Assembly (NCBI GenBank): GCA_040954595.2
Contig: CM082576.2
Location: forward strand, 8,804,001 to 8,868,000
Reading direction: 5' to 3'
Length of the DNA: 64,000 bases
Origin: Balanoglossus misakiensis
Lineage: Eukaryota > Hemichordata
Both the position numbers and the translations under genes were made by a program. The notes below the pieces were generated by a model. The model made no database searches and had not been told where the DNA came from. It saw only the letters and a list, made by a program, of their open reading frames with translations. How positions within the stretch are numbered: the first letter of the stretch is position 1; each line of letters begins with the position of its first letter. Below are positions 13,501 to 25,100 of this stretch, piece after piece.

Positions 13501-14535
13501 GACTTTTCTAATGCTGAAGTATGTCCTGCAAGTTCTGTCAAAAATTTGTGAAGAGAAAACAGAAAATATAAAGAGGATAAGCTAGAATGAGCATACCTTG
13601 ACATATGATCTGTCTAATTCTAAAGCCTTGGAAGCATCCTCCAGAGCGTAGCCAAAACATTCCGTTTTGAGGTGGGCAAAACTTCGGTTTCCAAAATATG
13701 CCGCTACGGAGGGATTGAGTTCAATTGCTTTGGTGTAGTATGTAATGGCTTGTTGGTAATCTTGAGCTGAAATGGTAAAAGGGGGTTTCCATGGGGTCAA
13801 AAGTTGGTAGTTCACTGATTTTCAATCTATAGACGGGGAAGTGGTACATGATAGGGCTGCAGACTCACAAGCAAAGCTGATATACATATATATGATTATC
13901 CATCTGCCCAAATGCATGTGACCTCTTTTACAGTGTCATGGAGGGGACTGGCAGTATAATAATCACTAGTTACTGTGTGCATAACTATTGTACTTTAGTA
14001 GTTACTAGTATATTAGACATTTTTTGTCAAATTGAAACATTAAACAAACACAGTTGTGTGGTTGTTTCACATTTGCAACACTTCATAGAAAACTGTTTTG
14101 AAATTGATCACTTGGAGACGGTGATCGTTTCTGATCTGGGGGGGGGGGGGGGCAGCTAGCAACTGAGCAAAGGTGCAGGTCTGAAAGAGAATATTTTTCC
14201 TACATGCACGCATGAGACTCAATCAAGCTTGCTATTCGGTGTCATGACCCCAGTCATACCCGTCATGTCCGACAGCATGCGGCTACGTGCGTTTACAATC
14301 ATTTTACCGGTGTACATGAAGCATGGGCCTGAGGCTGAACTGTGAACACAGTTGTACACTGCCTGGCAAGTCACGGGGAAATGATCCCGCAAAGCAGATC
14401 ATTACCTTTGAAAAACGTGTTCGCTTTTTCTTTCATTTCATCCGCTTGTGTCTTATCTTCTTCACTAATGACCAGATTTTGTACTCTACCGTTGATATTG
14501 TCATCCTTCCCGGATTCTTCCATGGTCGTCGCCAT
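10503..14535 (-). CDS. PPP5C: Serine/threonine protein phosphatase 5
   Basis: Twelve exons: 14406-14535, 13597-13766, 13223-13294, 12973-13120, 12618-12739, 12312-12476, 11928-12033, 11621-11763, 11406-11493, 10867-11086, 10672-10750 and 10503-10559. All phases join and encode 499 residues, the length of human PPP5C. The N-terminal part carries TPR repeats (about residues 30-150; [38 protein letters not shown]), which bind Hsp90 and autoinhibit the enzyme in known homologues. The metallophosphatase core keeps GDIHG (245-249 region), GDFVDRG (273-279), RGNHE (304-308), HGG (355), DPQPQYGR, the SHEV histidine and FSAPNYCDQMGNK. The C-terminus has the conserved autoinhibitory segment [14 protein letters not shown]5 dephosphorylates Hsp90 clients and stress kinases. 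ATG 14535 is chosen because it opens the exon after an in-frame AAA context; ATG 14523 is four codons later. The exon 6 donor (TAC|GTATCC) is weak, and FHMSRG replaces the usual FHLLRG. Confidence 0.97.
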
Positions 14536-14604
14536 TTTGGGGTTGTTCAGTGTCAGTAGTCATGTGCATATCAGCGAGCGTGTTCAACAGCGCCCCTTCT
14601 GACA
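14536..14604. promoter_or_regulatory. PPP5C 5' flank, possibly bidirectional
   Basis: Short CpG-containing stretch directly upstream of the PPP5C start, continuing into GC-rich sequence up to about 14660. If the candidate plus-strand gene starting at 14605 is real, the two start codons are only 69 bp apart and must share this promoter. Confidence 0.45.
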
Positions 14605-17048
14605 ATGTCGTCTTTACATTTGTTTTTAACTGGACACGCCCATCCGCGCTCGGGCGGGCAAGTATAACTCCTTCAGATTACTAATTATTGAGCCCGAGCT
14701 TGTTTCATTTCATGTGCACCAAATTTTCATAATCATAATGTGGAAATGTTGCACACAGATTGAGTGAATAATTTTTCTTGGGAACCTTCAAAGAGTAAAT
14801 ATCACCACTTTCTAGCTAGGATATTGAAAGGCTTCCTTGGAGCCAATCAAAGTTCATTCACGTACTTTCCAGGAAATTTCCAAGAGCGAGTGAACTTTGC
14901 TTGATTACGAAAAGGACGCTCACCTGGCAGAATGCCTACTGCTGGTAAAACACGTACTCTCTACAGTTAGTCATAAATAGACGAGAGAATTACGGCATAG
15001 CAACGTAAACGTTCCACCTAAGGTACATGGGTGACCTTTGCCATGTACAGGAATAGAACATGGAACACAGTATATGAAAGCCTATAAGGTTACATATCTC
15101 TTATAAATTTGTCCATTATATGTAGGTTTCAAGTTTGAGAAAATGATTCTTTTAAACAAGTCCTAGTGATTAAAATATGCTTGAATAATGCAAAACTGTA
15201 TCTGATTTGTGTAAAATTATATTTTGAATGATTTTAAAATGGAAACTGGAGTATTCAAAGCCCATTAGTTGTTACTGTACTATTTACGTATTTTTATATC
15301 ATTTTAAATCGAATGCAATTTCATATGTAGAAAAGGTTCATTTTATATGCAAATAAATGATGTTTGATGTCATTAAACAAAAGACCAGGATGTAAGGTCA
15401 TCCAGGGTGCATGAAAGTAGCCTGTTGCATTATTGGTAAAAAGTTGGACAGATATGCTGAAAATATTTGCAAGTCCACACTCACACACACACACACTGCA
15501 CAAAACAAATCACACACAAAACCACACGACACAGCAGTACTATTTCCTGCACCAATTCTTTATTTTTCAAAGCAACCCAACGAGAAATTGACTCACACAT
15601 AATGAGATAATATTGAATGTAACATGGTGGATGAGCTGTGAAACTTCAAGTCTAATAATATAACTGTATATCAGATGATAAAGAGAGAGGAAAAAAAGTA
15701 AATGTGAAAGTGTAACCATCAAATTCTAAAATCTCAATCTGACAAACTCGTTATGATGCAATCAAAACAAACTATGTTACAATTTTTTTGTATTATTCTA
15801 TGTACAACACATATTATGTAAAAACTAAGACTGCAGCCTTCCATGTTGCTGGCAGGTCATCATCACCGGGATGAAGTTTTTTCTTCTTCTGTACTCAGTT
15901 CACCCGTAACTGTCTTCTCTCGCCCGCTTCCTTTTGAAACTTCCTCTTCCGACTGCAGTGTGTGCAAATCTTCCTAAACGATGCCAAGATTAAACCACCT
16001 GTTTTTGACTACATGTATACTGGAAGAGTCTGCAGATTGTAAGTCAAGTTTCTCAAATGATCTTATACAGTTTTTTCCTCTCTGTGCGCGGTTCTCTTCT
16101 AAGTACTATTTAGTGAATTCACACTGGGTAAATTGATCTTTATAATTAACTGTATGTTAATAATTAAGGACATGTATTGCACCTGTTAAGCAAATCTCAA
16201 CTGGTCTGGCTTGAATGCTCAAAATAACAGAAAAAAAAATTTGGTTCGGTTTCAGCGATTATTACATTTTCTTTCGAGGTAGGTGCCGTTTCATCTTGCC
16301 TTTCCAAGATAAAATTGCACGACCAGCTGAACTTTGCTGAATGCTACGAAAACGAGACACACATAAGTAAAGAAATCCTGACATTATACTTAACTAACAA
16401 AGTTGCTCTACAGTAACAAAAAAATTTAAGTACCTGTATTTGATCTCATTATTTGTTGGCTACATAACTCTCAGCTTGCTGGCTATCGGTTATCTTAAGT
16501 CAATAAATATGTTTAGGATAATGATAATTACAACATGTAGATATGATGACTTTTGTTAAAGATTTCTAGATGGTCTGGTTGGTGGAAGGACAAACACCAG
16601 AGCACAAGCAGTACAGGTAACAACAATACATCTATGTCTGAGTTGAGTTGTTTCATAAACAAAAACAAAAAAAGTCTGACATCAGATCTAAACAGTACAT
16701 CTCAGATGTAAATGTGGAAACTGTGTGAAAACGAAATTACAATTCATCAAGAAAGAAACACAGGAAATCAAGACATCAACCCTGCTCATAAGAAAAAATG
16801 CCCAATTTCTAGTCTACTCCGTGCATAGATTTGGTTATTCCAAAGTTGACAGAACACTCCTTGGGGGAGGGGGGAGGGGAAGGAAGGAATGACCAAGGGG
16901 CTCTTTTTTCAGGATCTGCACAGTGGTTTTCAAATAACAGCATTATATATTGCACTTGCAGGGTCATGTATGGCAGTTGCTCTGATTTGGATGCAGTCTT
17001 TTTTTTCAGTATTTCATGGAAGCTATCAATAAAAGGCTTCACATCTAA
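14605..17048 (+). CDS. Candidate small five-exon gene, unknown function
   Basis: Five plus-strand segments with GT-AG borders join into one open frame of 81 codons plus stop: 14605-14661 (57 bp), 15959-16038 (80), 16256-16278 (23, microexon), 16570-16616 (47) and 17010-17048 (39, ending TAA). Acceptors at 15959 and 17010 follow strong pyrimidine tracts, and donors GTAAGT (16039) and GTAGGT (16279) are good. The predicted protein includes NDAKIKPPVFDYMYTGRV, DGLVGGRTNTRAQAVQ and the end YFMEAINKRLHI. I do not recognise the family. The gene would be divergent from PPP5C. Exon choice was made by eye, so a chance assembly is possible. A pyrimidine-rich stretch at 15863-15973 also reads as an open frame on the minus strand, which competes with this model. 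Confidence 0.33.
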
Positions 17049-19102
17049 CAGAAGATCAAAGTGAACGCAAACTCGCAAAGTTGAATAAGAATAATCGCTT
17101 GGCTTTCTACTCCCTATTGTGATTGTAATATAATAATGGGCAAATTACCAACAGAAATTCCTACATCTGCTACTGTCAGCCTAAATACAAGTTTAAACTT
17201 TCTTTGTCAAGTTTCTACATGAAAAGATTCATTTCAAATAATTGATAACTACTTCTATTCCAGAAATATTTCAACGATAGAAAAGAAGTTCAAAGTATCT
17301 GTGATAATCATTATTTTTTTTTATGTCCAACAGCATATTAACTCCAAAATGCATAAATAGTGTTTCACTTTTTTCAGTAACAAAACAAAACTAACTAGAT
17401 AACTGTATCACTTATACAAACCTACAAATCACAGCACTGGAAGGCAAGTGTAATGAAACAGATGGAATGATTTTTTTTTTGTATCAGAACTCAAACGTAG
17501 GAGATATAGAAGGATGATGTTTTTGAACGTCATGCTGGGGGCGGGATTTCGTTCGGGAGCTTCTCACAAAATGGCGCCTGCATCCATTTATTTACAGATG
17601 GTTCGTACGTTATTTTGTGGTGTGCAAGAACTCAGATTTGGCTGTACAACATTATGGAATAAACAGTTTCCAGGAAAAAAATTTCTGAATCAATGCAGAA
17701 GCACAAGTGGCTTAAATAAAGGAAAAACGAGACATAGAACAGAGCTTTAACAAGAATTGGTCTCATCGTGACTGTGCTATCCAGGGTACATTGTACTTGT
17801 CTCTAAGCAAAGTGTCTGGTCAGCTTTTTGCATATAATCTCGTGAACGTCCATCATTGTAAGTCAGAAGAGGAATAACTACCAGCAATCTGGCAACTTAC
17901 ACTGTGTTTGATCAAAGGAGTGTCTTTTCTCCCAGATTTCTATCACTTTTGCTGCAAAATGATATGTGCTTGATATTCTGCCAAATGACAATCCTGCAGT
18001 TTATATATCACTGCAGAAGTATGAAGGTTGACTCACTGTTAGTAAACATGCAAATGTACACTGGATGACAATGTCACCTTCATATATATATTCTTAAGTA
18101 CAGATAAACTTACACATCAGTCACTTTTACAATAGTTCTTTTTTCTTAATATCTTAGGTTGATCTTTTTGATAGCATGCACATTCCTTAAGTTTACTTTG
18201 TAGTTGAAATAGAGTGGCATGGCATAAAACTTGTTCTTTTTCAGCTATCTGATGCAAAAAAAAGGCTGGCACTGGGCTTTTTCAGATGCAGCCCACACGG
18301 AAAATGGGTAATTCAACTCAATAAAGCTCTGCTCAACTGTCCCGATGTACACAGATCTGATAACTTCAAACTGGAACAAAGAGTCAAAAAGATTACAATG
18401 CTCTAAAATACAAAGCACTGCCTTTTTTTCAAACACATTCTATCAACCTTTACAATATATGTACACATAGGAATCTTTACATGGCCATTCCTCAGAAATG
18501 GAAATGGAAATTAATCTTGCAGAGGAAATACAATAAAAGTGTACAACTCAAGATTACAGAAGATTGCATGGATTGAATGGAGTTGCCAGAACCATGCATC
18601 CCCCAGAGAAAAGTATAATCCTTTGAGTAGAACTGCAGAAATACATGACTGAGGCCTTCAACAAAAAAATATAAGCATAGCTCCAGACAGGAAATGGCTG
18701 CTTCACTTACTAAAACACTACTCCATAAATTAAAACTTCATCTACCTATATGATACATTCCTGTAAACTACTGATTGTTTGTGTTTGGCTTGTCAGTCAA
18801 GATTTCTGCCTTCTCTCTAAATCGAGAGTTGGGTTCTCTCCCCGTTGACTTACTCTACAACTGTTCACCCCCGATTCCCAATGGCATGACTCAATCTGGC
18901 CGGCAAAGTTCGCTTGGACTACAGTATCATGTTGGGTTTCCGAGGGGGGTGGTCAAAGGTCAACTGCTGTCTGCACGTACCTGGGAATATGCTTTTTTTT
19001 CCTTTTGCATTTTTAGTATGATTTCTAGGGGGGCAATAATACTGACACATTTACAAACTACCTGGCTTTCTAACCCTAAAGTGAATATCTCTGCCACCTC
19101 CT
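17049..19102. other. Downstream flank of SNAP25 (probable 3' UTR of last exon)
   Basis: AT-rich region after the most distal SNAP25 terminal exon on the minus strand. Apart from the small ORF at 17571-17750 I see no coding structure. A minus-strand AATAAA (TTTATT at 17587-17592) is one possible 3' end for SNAP25 transcripts using exon 8e. Confidence 0.4.
17571..17750 (+). CDS. Possible 59-codon ORF after a CpG-rich leader
   Basis: ATG in the context AAAATGGCG follows a locally GC/CpG-rich stretch (17531-17570) in an otherwise AT-rich region. The predicted 59 residues start MAPASIYLQMVRTLF and end KTRHRTEL; the basic, Ser/Arg-containing make-up resembles a mitochondrial presequence, but I recognise no family. 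A plus-strand AATAAA occurs at about 18320. It could be a short transcript, a first exon, or chance. Confidence 0.2.
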   Translation: MAPASIYLQMVRTLFCGVQELRFGCTTLWNKQFPGKKFLNQCRSTSGLNKGKTRHRTEL

Positions 19103-19171
19103 CTACTGTTTTCTGAGAATGTCCTTTGCCCTTTTGTCGGCAGCTGTGATGCGGTCATCGAGGGATCCAGC
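19103..19171 (-). CDS. SNAP25: SNAP25 alternative terminal exon 8e
   Basis: 22 codons plus TAG after a TTGTTATAG acceptor, phase 0. Starts [10 protein letters not shown], then [12 protein letters not shown]. Layers are A, L, I, A, A, I; layer +4 is leucine where the others have asparagine. Most distal and most diverged copy. Confidence 0.9.
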   Translation of the reverse strand, partial: AGSLDDRITAADKRAKDILRKQ

Positions 19172-22100
19172 CTATAACAAGGAGATGAGGACAGGGGGAA
19201 GAAGAAATAATAAATAATGGGGATAAAAACAGAAATATGCCACACATACAAAAATACACGGGCGGACTGGATGGGAAGTACACTGGGAGGCATTTTAAGA
19301 AAGACAAAAAAAAAAGCCACTGCTATTTTTTCTGTTTGAATGGCCATTTCCCTTGCAGATGAAACACATGGTGATCAGCTATCACCAGAGCACATGATGA
19401 AAAAATTAAATATGCCCCATCGGCAATCATTACTGATTCCGTCTTCAGCAGATTCTTTGCCAAGGTACACTTCATGCTATTTTGGTTTGTAATGAAAGGA
19501 TCGGGAAAAAAAATTGCGCGCGCTCTATGTAAATATTTGGATTAGACGAATCAAATTATTTCAAATTGAGCAATGAGAATTCAAAACAGCCGTCAATACC
19601 AGATTATTCATCTAAAGAATTTGAATTGCTGATATTTGTGAAAGCAAGTCGGCGAATGTTTGCATTTTTCACTTTAATCTTGGAAGTGACTGTGAAATCT
19701 AAAACAGATTGAAGCGAATGAAAACATGGTATGATCAGAAAAACTGCCATTTTCATTGAAACTGGTCTCTGACGTAAATTCATTACTCTCTCATATGCAT
19801 ATTGACGACGTCATGTGACGAGCTGTGTGACAACACACAATCTGGGATATTACAATTTACACTGCAACGCTGTTCCTATCCTCTCTTGACTATATTACAT
19901 TATATTACAGCGTTGAATTCATTTGCAAGGATGTCAGGGGGCCACTCACACAAAAAAAATTCAGTTCATAACTATAGACCAGAAGAGAACATGCATTGTC
20001 CAATAGAAAATATGCGCATCAACATTGCGTACAAAAATTACGGTTGGATAAAAAGAACGAACAAATATATACAGATACATAAAAAATAAAACAACATCCA
20101 AATAAGAAACAGGAACACATCAGCTGCGACTGGTAACCTAGGAAAATGGCACGTAGAGATTAAAGAGGAAATACAACAGAGAAAATATAAATTAATATTG
20201 GATATGGTACAGATGGGATGGGTGTGGATGGGGGATAAAACGAAGTGGAGGTATAATGCCCTATGGATGAGAGCTTCTAAACTTACCACTACATGTTATT
20301 TTTTTTTTAACTTTTGGACAAATCTCTTTGCAGTGTTTAGTTGGTTTGACTCACAAGAACATTTCCGTTATGTTGTAAATCGCAGAAAAGAATGCATGGA
20401 AAGAGACAAAATGTTAAATGTAGATTTGGTGGAAGTGAGACGTCACATGGAAAATGAATAAAGGGGTCAGTATTTTGCGTCAGCTTCATAGGGCCATGAA
20501 GACATGAAATGATTAAAATGTGAAATGTTTGCTATTTCCCAGGTTCATGCAGCAACTCTAGTCCTTTAGCAGCTGTTCGGTACGCTTGGTGGCTATACCA
20601 ATTCGGTCCACATTCAAGCGGCTCTGAACATGGGCAATGCACAGTGAGCAGGTGCCAAGTTGGCCAATAGAAACAGACAAACACAAAGAAAGAAAGAAAG
20701 AAAAAAGGTCTTATTACTATGGGTAACCTACTGACAACTACGGAACAGCTACATGATCATAAGGTCAGGAAGTATTACTAAGTAAAGCAAGCGTTTTTTT
20801 TTTCAGTTTCAAAGAAGTCGAATAAATCTCAAAAAGATTTTCCGAAAGCAAAGGATGAAAGCTACACCTGGAAATCTTCACAATTATACTTAGCAATACT
20901 TCTATCATTAAATGCAGAATTACTCAAAAACAACTAGAATTCCAATATAAGATACATGTACATGATTATTAAGTGTGACAAAAGTGATGGTTGGTGTATC
21001 AGAACTTAAAAAAAAAAAAAAGAGCTGAAAGATGTATCTGGCAAATGCCTGGCATTATATATAGACATGAAGGTGGCATGGGCTGGGAAAACCCAGGATG
21101 CTGTAGTTCGAGTATGCATTGTGATGACTATAGACAGATGTGCCCAATTCTATGAGAAGAGTCAAGTTGCAATACCAGAGTAAAAGTCATGCTTTTGTTT
21201 TTTGTGTATATATGCATTTATATTATCATTTTGCTTAAATATGTTTTTTTTTTTTTTACCGGGTGATTTATAGAATGGTATACCGACAACAGAGTGCACT
21301 GATTTGAGATAACACGCCAAAGAACTGCCCAATGTCACGAGAGGTTTAGTATTAGTAAATATAGACACAGCAACAACCAGTTAATATGAGAGTGGGGGAA
21401 AGGAGAGAGAAAAAAAATAAAAATAAAACACTAACAATAGTGAATGAAGTCAATAAATAGATTTAAAAAATATGCCGAGTCATCTGCTTCATGCATTGTG
21501 TTATTATTATTTTTTTGTTTTTTGTTCCCAGCCTCATGCAGCAACTTGGATCCTTTTTAGCTTTGGAGGATCTTGGTGGCCCGAGTGTTGGCCTGACCAA
21601 TACGGGCAGCATTCAGCCGGCTCTGAGTTGACGGAATATACAAACCAGACGGGGAGGAAATCATAGAGGACAACAATGGACCAGCAGATATGCACACAGG
21701 AATAATAAACAGAAACAAAATTTCGTGGGGGGGGGGGAATAATGTACCACCAGATAGACACACACGCACACACAAAGAAAGAGAAAAAAGCTGTATTACC
21801 ATAATGCACACTAATCATTGAGATGGGAGTCTACCACAGGAGGCATACAATATCTAAAGCACACAGCTTTTGCAAAAAGTCATGGTAAAAGCAGAAATAA
21901 ACAAAAAATACACCGAAATTAATTTTCTTTCCTTATGGTGTATCAGCAGTGGGTCAAAATGAAAACCAAAAGTTCATTATTGTAAGTCATAACCATGGGA
22001 TGAAAGCAAGGAGCTATGTGCTTACATATTGCATACATTTCACAAAACTTTGAAAGCTTTGAATCAACTGTGATTATTTTTTTTTAAATAACGATGGAAT

Positions 22101-25100
22101 TCGAAAAAACAGGAGCATAAAAGGGTAGAAAATGAAAAAAAAGCCCCGTCTGAAAATTAAATTCACAGGAAAAGTGGTTTAATGAATTATCTGAGGAGGG
22201 TTATAGTGGGATTGCGGGGTTTATATAAAAGTCACACTTCTAGATCATATGCTGAAGAAAGAGACACAGTATATAACCACAGGTGTGAGATCCTGACAGT
22301 TATGTTGGTGGTTATTTTGACATGCAGATTGTATTTGAAAATCAACTATGTCTATCGTTTTCCTGGATGTCCAACAATTGAAAGGAGAGAGAGAGAAAGA
22401 TGGAGACACAGATGATGGTGGTGGCAGTGGTGATGATGATGATGACGACGATTATGATGATAATGATGATGATGATGGTGGTAATGATGATGTAGCCTAA
22501 ACAACTTTTAAGTAAAATGTGCCAGCACATAAGAAGGTTACTGTTAGTGAGTTGAAACTTCTGGAGAGGAGTGGACTTGACATGTGGCCGTGCACAATTT
22601 GTCTATAGACACTGGATTATGGCTTCGGCTTATCTTTATGAAGGATTTGACTTGCTCGGGTGTTAGCTTTCTCAATTCGTAAGACATTTGAAGAAGCCTG
22701 ATAGAGGTAAGAAAAGAAGAAGTATAGAAGGAGAGAAAGTTGCAGTTCATGCTCAGTTGAAAAAAAGTTAGTCCAAAACAGCGACAAAAAATACATCACC
22801 ACTACCGGTACAACCACAACTTTGACACTTTTCCACAATTTGGGATGTGCGTATAGTTTTTACTTTTATTTTCAGGGGCTTACAATACGGGCAGTTCTTT
22901 GTGCACACGACATCTCCACTTTCAAAAAGTCACTAGACAAATGATCACGACAGCATCAAAAAGTGCTTTGTGCATAAGTGAGTCAGTAGTCTGGAGGAGT
23001 TGGAGGGGAGGGTTGGAGGCGAGAGATGATTGAAGGTTTGGGGTTGATGACAGGAGGAGGAAGGAGGGGGTTGTATCAGGGCTGGGTATGAGGTGATGAA
23101 CTGTGATGGCTGATAACCTGTGACTGGGATTGTTATCAAAGAAAAAAGATTTGTAGAAGCACATAAAAAATAGCGCGGAAAATGTTGAAATTTAAATAGG
23201 AATAAAATGTAACTATTAATTTCAAAAGGGAAGCATTGATTCTATTACTAAGGTTAAATTGCAAGTTGGAGTTAGACTGGTCTCTAGAATGTTAGTTATA
23301 GGATTCATTATTTTTACTTGAAAATTTGATGAAAAAAAGCCAAAATATCTTGTTGTATATTGACGGCATGTGTACACCCACTGAAAACACCACCGTTCCC
23401 TTGGTTGTTGTGCAGAAATGTGTGAGTGTACACAGTCTTGTCTTCATCATGCAGCAGTGAGCGTTTTCGATAAAAAAAATCCACACCTGTCCATGAGTGC
23501 ACATACACATATTCGCATGCCTAGTCTTTGAGTAGTTTTGCTGCACGAGTGTTTGCAACCGTGAGACGTTGAACATTGGACTCAGCCTGATGGTTGGGTG
23601 CGTCAACAAAGTTTCGAGTGATAGAAAAAAAATTCATAAAAAATTCATAAAAAATAATTTCAAATCAAAATTTGAAAAAAAAGAGAAAGCAATAAAGACA
23701 GTTTGTCAGTACAAATTCATTTGAGATAATGCAGAATCTGAAAAGAGCCTAGTAACTCTACTAAAGTTTTTAACTTTTTTTATTTAGACATCCCAGTCGG
23801 CACTAGAAGAAAAAAATCTCGAGTTTATCAGATTTGTTGTTGGGGGAGATCATGATGGAAGATGATGGAAGAATGAAAAGATGAGATGATGAAAAGAAGA
23901 GTGTTGGAGGAACATCAGACAAGAAGAGAGCTAATATGGGAGGTCTGCTACAGTGCATCAATGTGTGAGACACAGACACAATCTACGGTACGGCAAACCG
24001 GTTCCAGACTGAAAATACCTTGCAGGCAAAAGACACACACTAAAGAGAGCGGCTAAGAGTGTGAGGAGAGAGAGACTGCGAGAGAGTTCTCCGAAGTCTA
24101 GATAAGTGCCACTCGAGGAGGCTATACACACACTCGGTACAAGTTGACACAAGTCAATCACGATATTAATAAACACACGACGCAGTTGCCATGGTCACAA
24201 GAAACTTCCCTTTTAAGAGTGTTCTGGGGGCAGGGCGACGGGTGAGGAAAAACAAATGCATGGCAGACATTCAGTTTGATTTTTCTGCACTTTTATGAGG
24301 TTCCCTGATGATTTTCATGTGCATGTCTTGCTGAAAAAAAGTTACGGATTCCATCCATCCCTGTTTTTTCTGTAAATGGGATCACCCCAAGCATTTAAAA
24401 GGCAGCAGGCGGTTTGTACCAAATTGTGGTAGGGGAGACAGAAGTTACAGCTGACCATGGCACATACTGCGATGTTTTATTAATGTTAGTCACAGTTTCA
24501 CAAGTTCTGTAATTATGCTACGTTGTCTAAGGTTCAGGATAAGTTAGGACTGGTTAGACTGAGTTGATAATAGTTACTGGTATTGGGTATTTGCTGCATC
24601 TACAAGTATAGAGATGAGGACGTAGTGTTGGGGGAATTTACGCCTACTGCGTGAGTGGGGGTAATTGCTGAAAAAACTGTTACGCTGAGTGACGCATCTA
24701 CACAGTGGCAATCGTGATTCAATCTACAGAAGCAAAGATTATGGGGTGTGTTTAAAGAGGCAAACTATGAGAGTCTAAGTGGGACAGACCGGCAACAGCA
24801 ACTACTGGAAAGAAAGACATATGTAAGTGCAGGGGTAGTGGGGAGACAATTCTCTTTTGAGTAAAAACGTCATGTGGTTCTGTACAGTTGTTTTACTTGA
24901 TTCTGTGTAAGACAATTGCTGTGATGACGGATTACTCTGAGAGAAATATCTCCCCACCAAAACATTCCCTACAGTTCACCGGACCTGCCAATAACGACAA
25001 TAACCTCACCAGTCAGTGCACTGGAAAGGGGGAGGGGGGAAGAGGAGGGGATATGTAAACAGGCAGGAGCTCTCCTCCACTGTAATAAAATTCTATGACA

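Noticed and set aside
15863-15973. Minus-strand open frame of 36 codons plus stop directly after a TTTAG, acidic, phase 0; considered as a sixth SNAP25 terminal exon or the last exon of another gene
   Set aside because: It does not follow the SNARE layer spacing, has no recognisable upstream partner exon, and its purine-rich character is explained by plus-strand pyrimidine tracts before the acceptor at 15959. Not fully excluded.
16256-16350. Minus-strand basic open stretch ending in two stops, preceded by an AG
   Set aside because: No conserved family, no upstream exon, weak acceptor; overlaps the better plus-strand microexon.
16809-17078. 89-codon minus-strand open frame
   Set aside because: No family resemblance, no good donor, GA-rich low-complexity part; likely chance.
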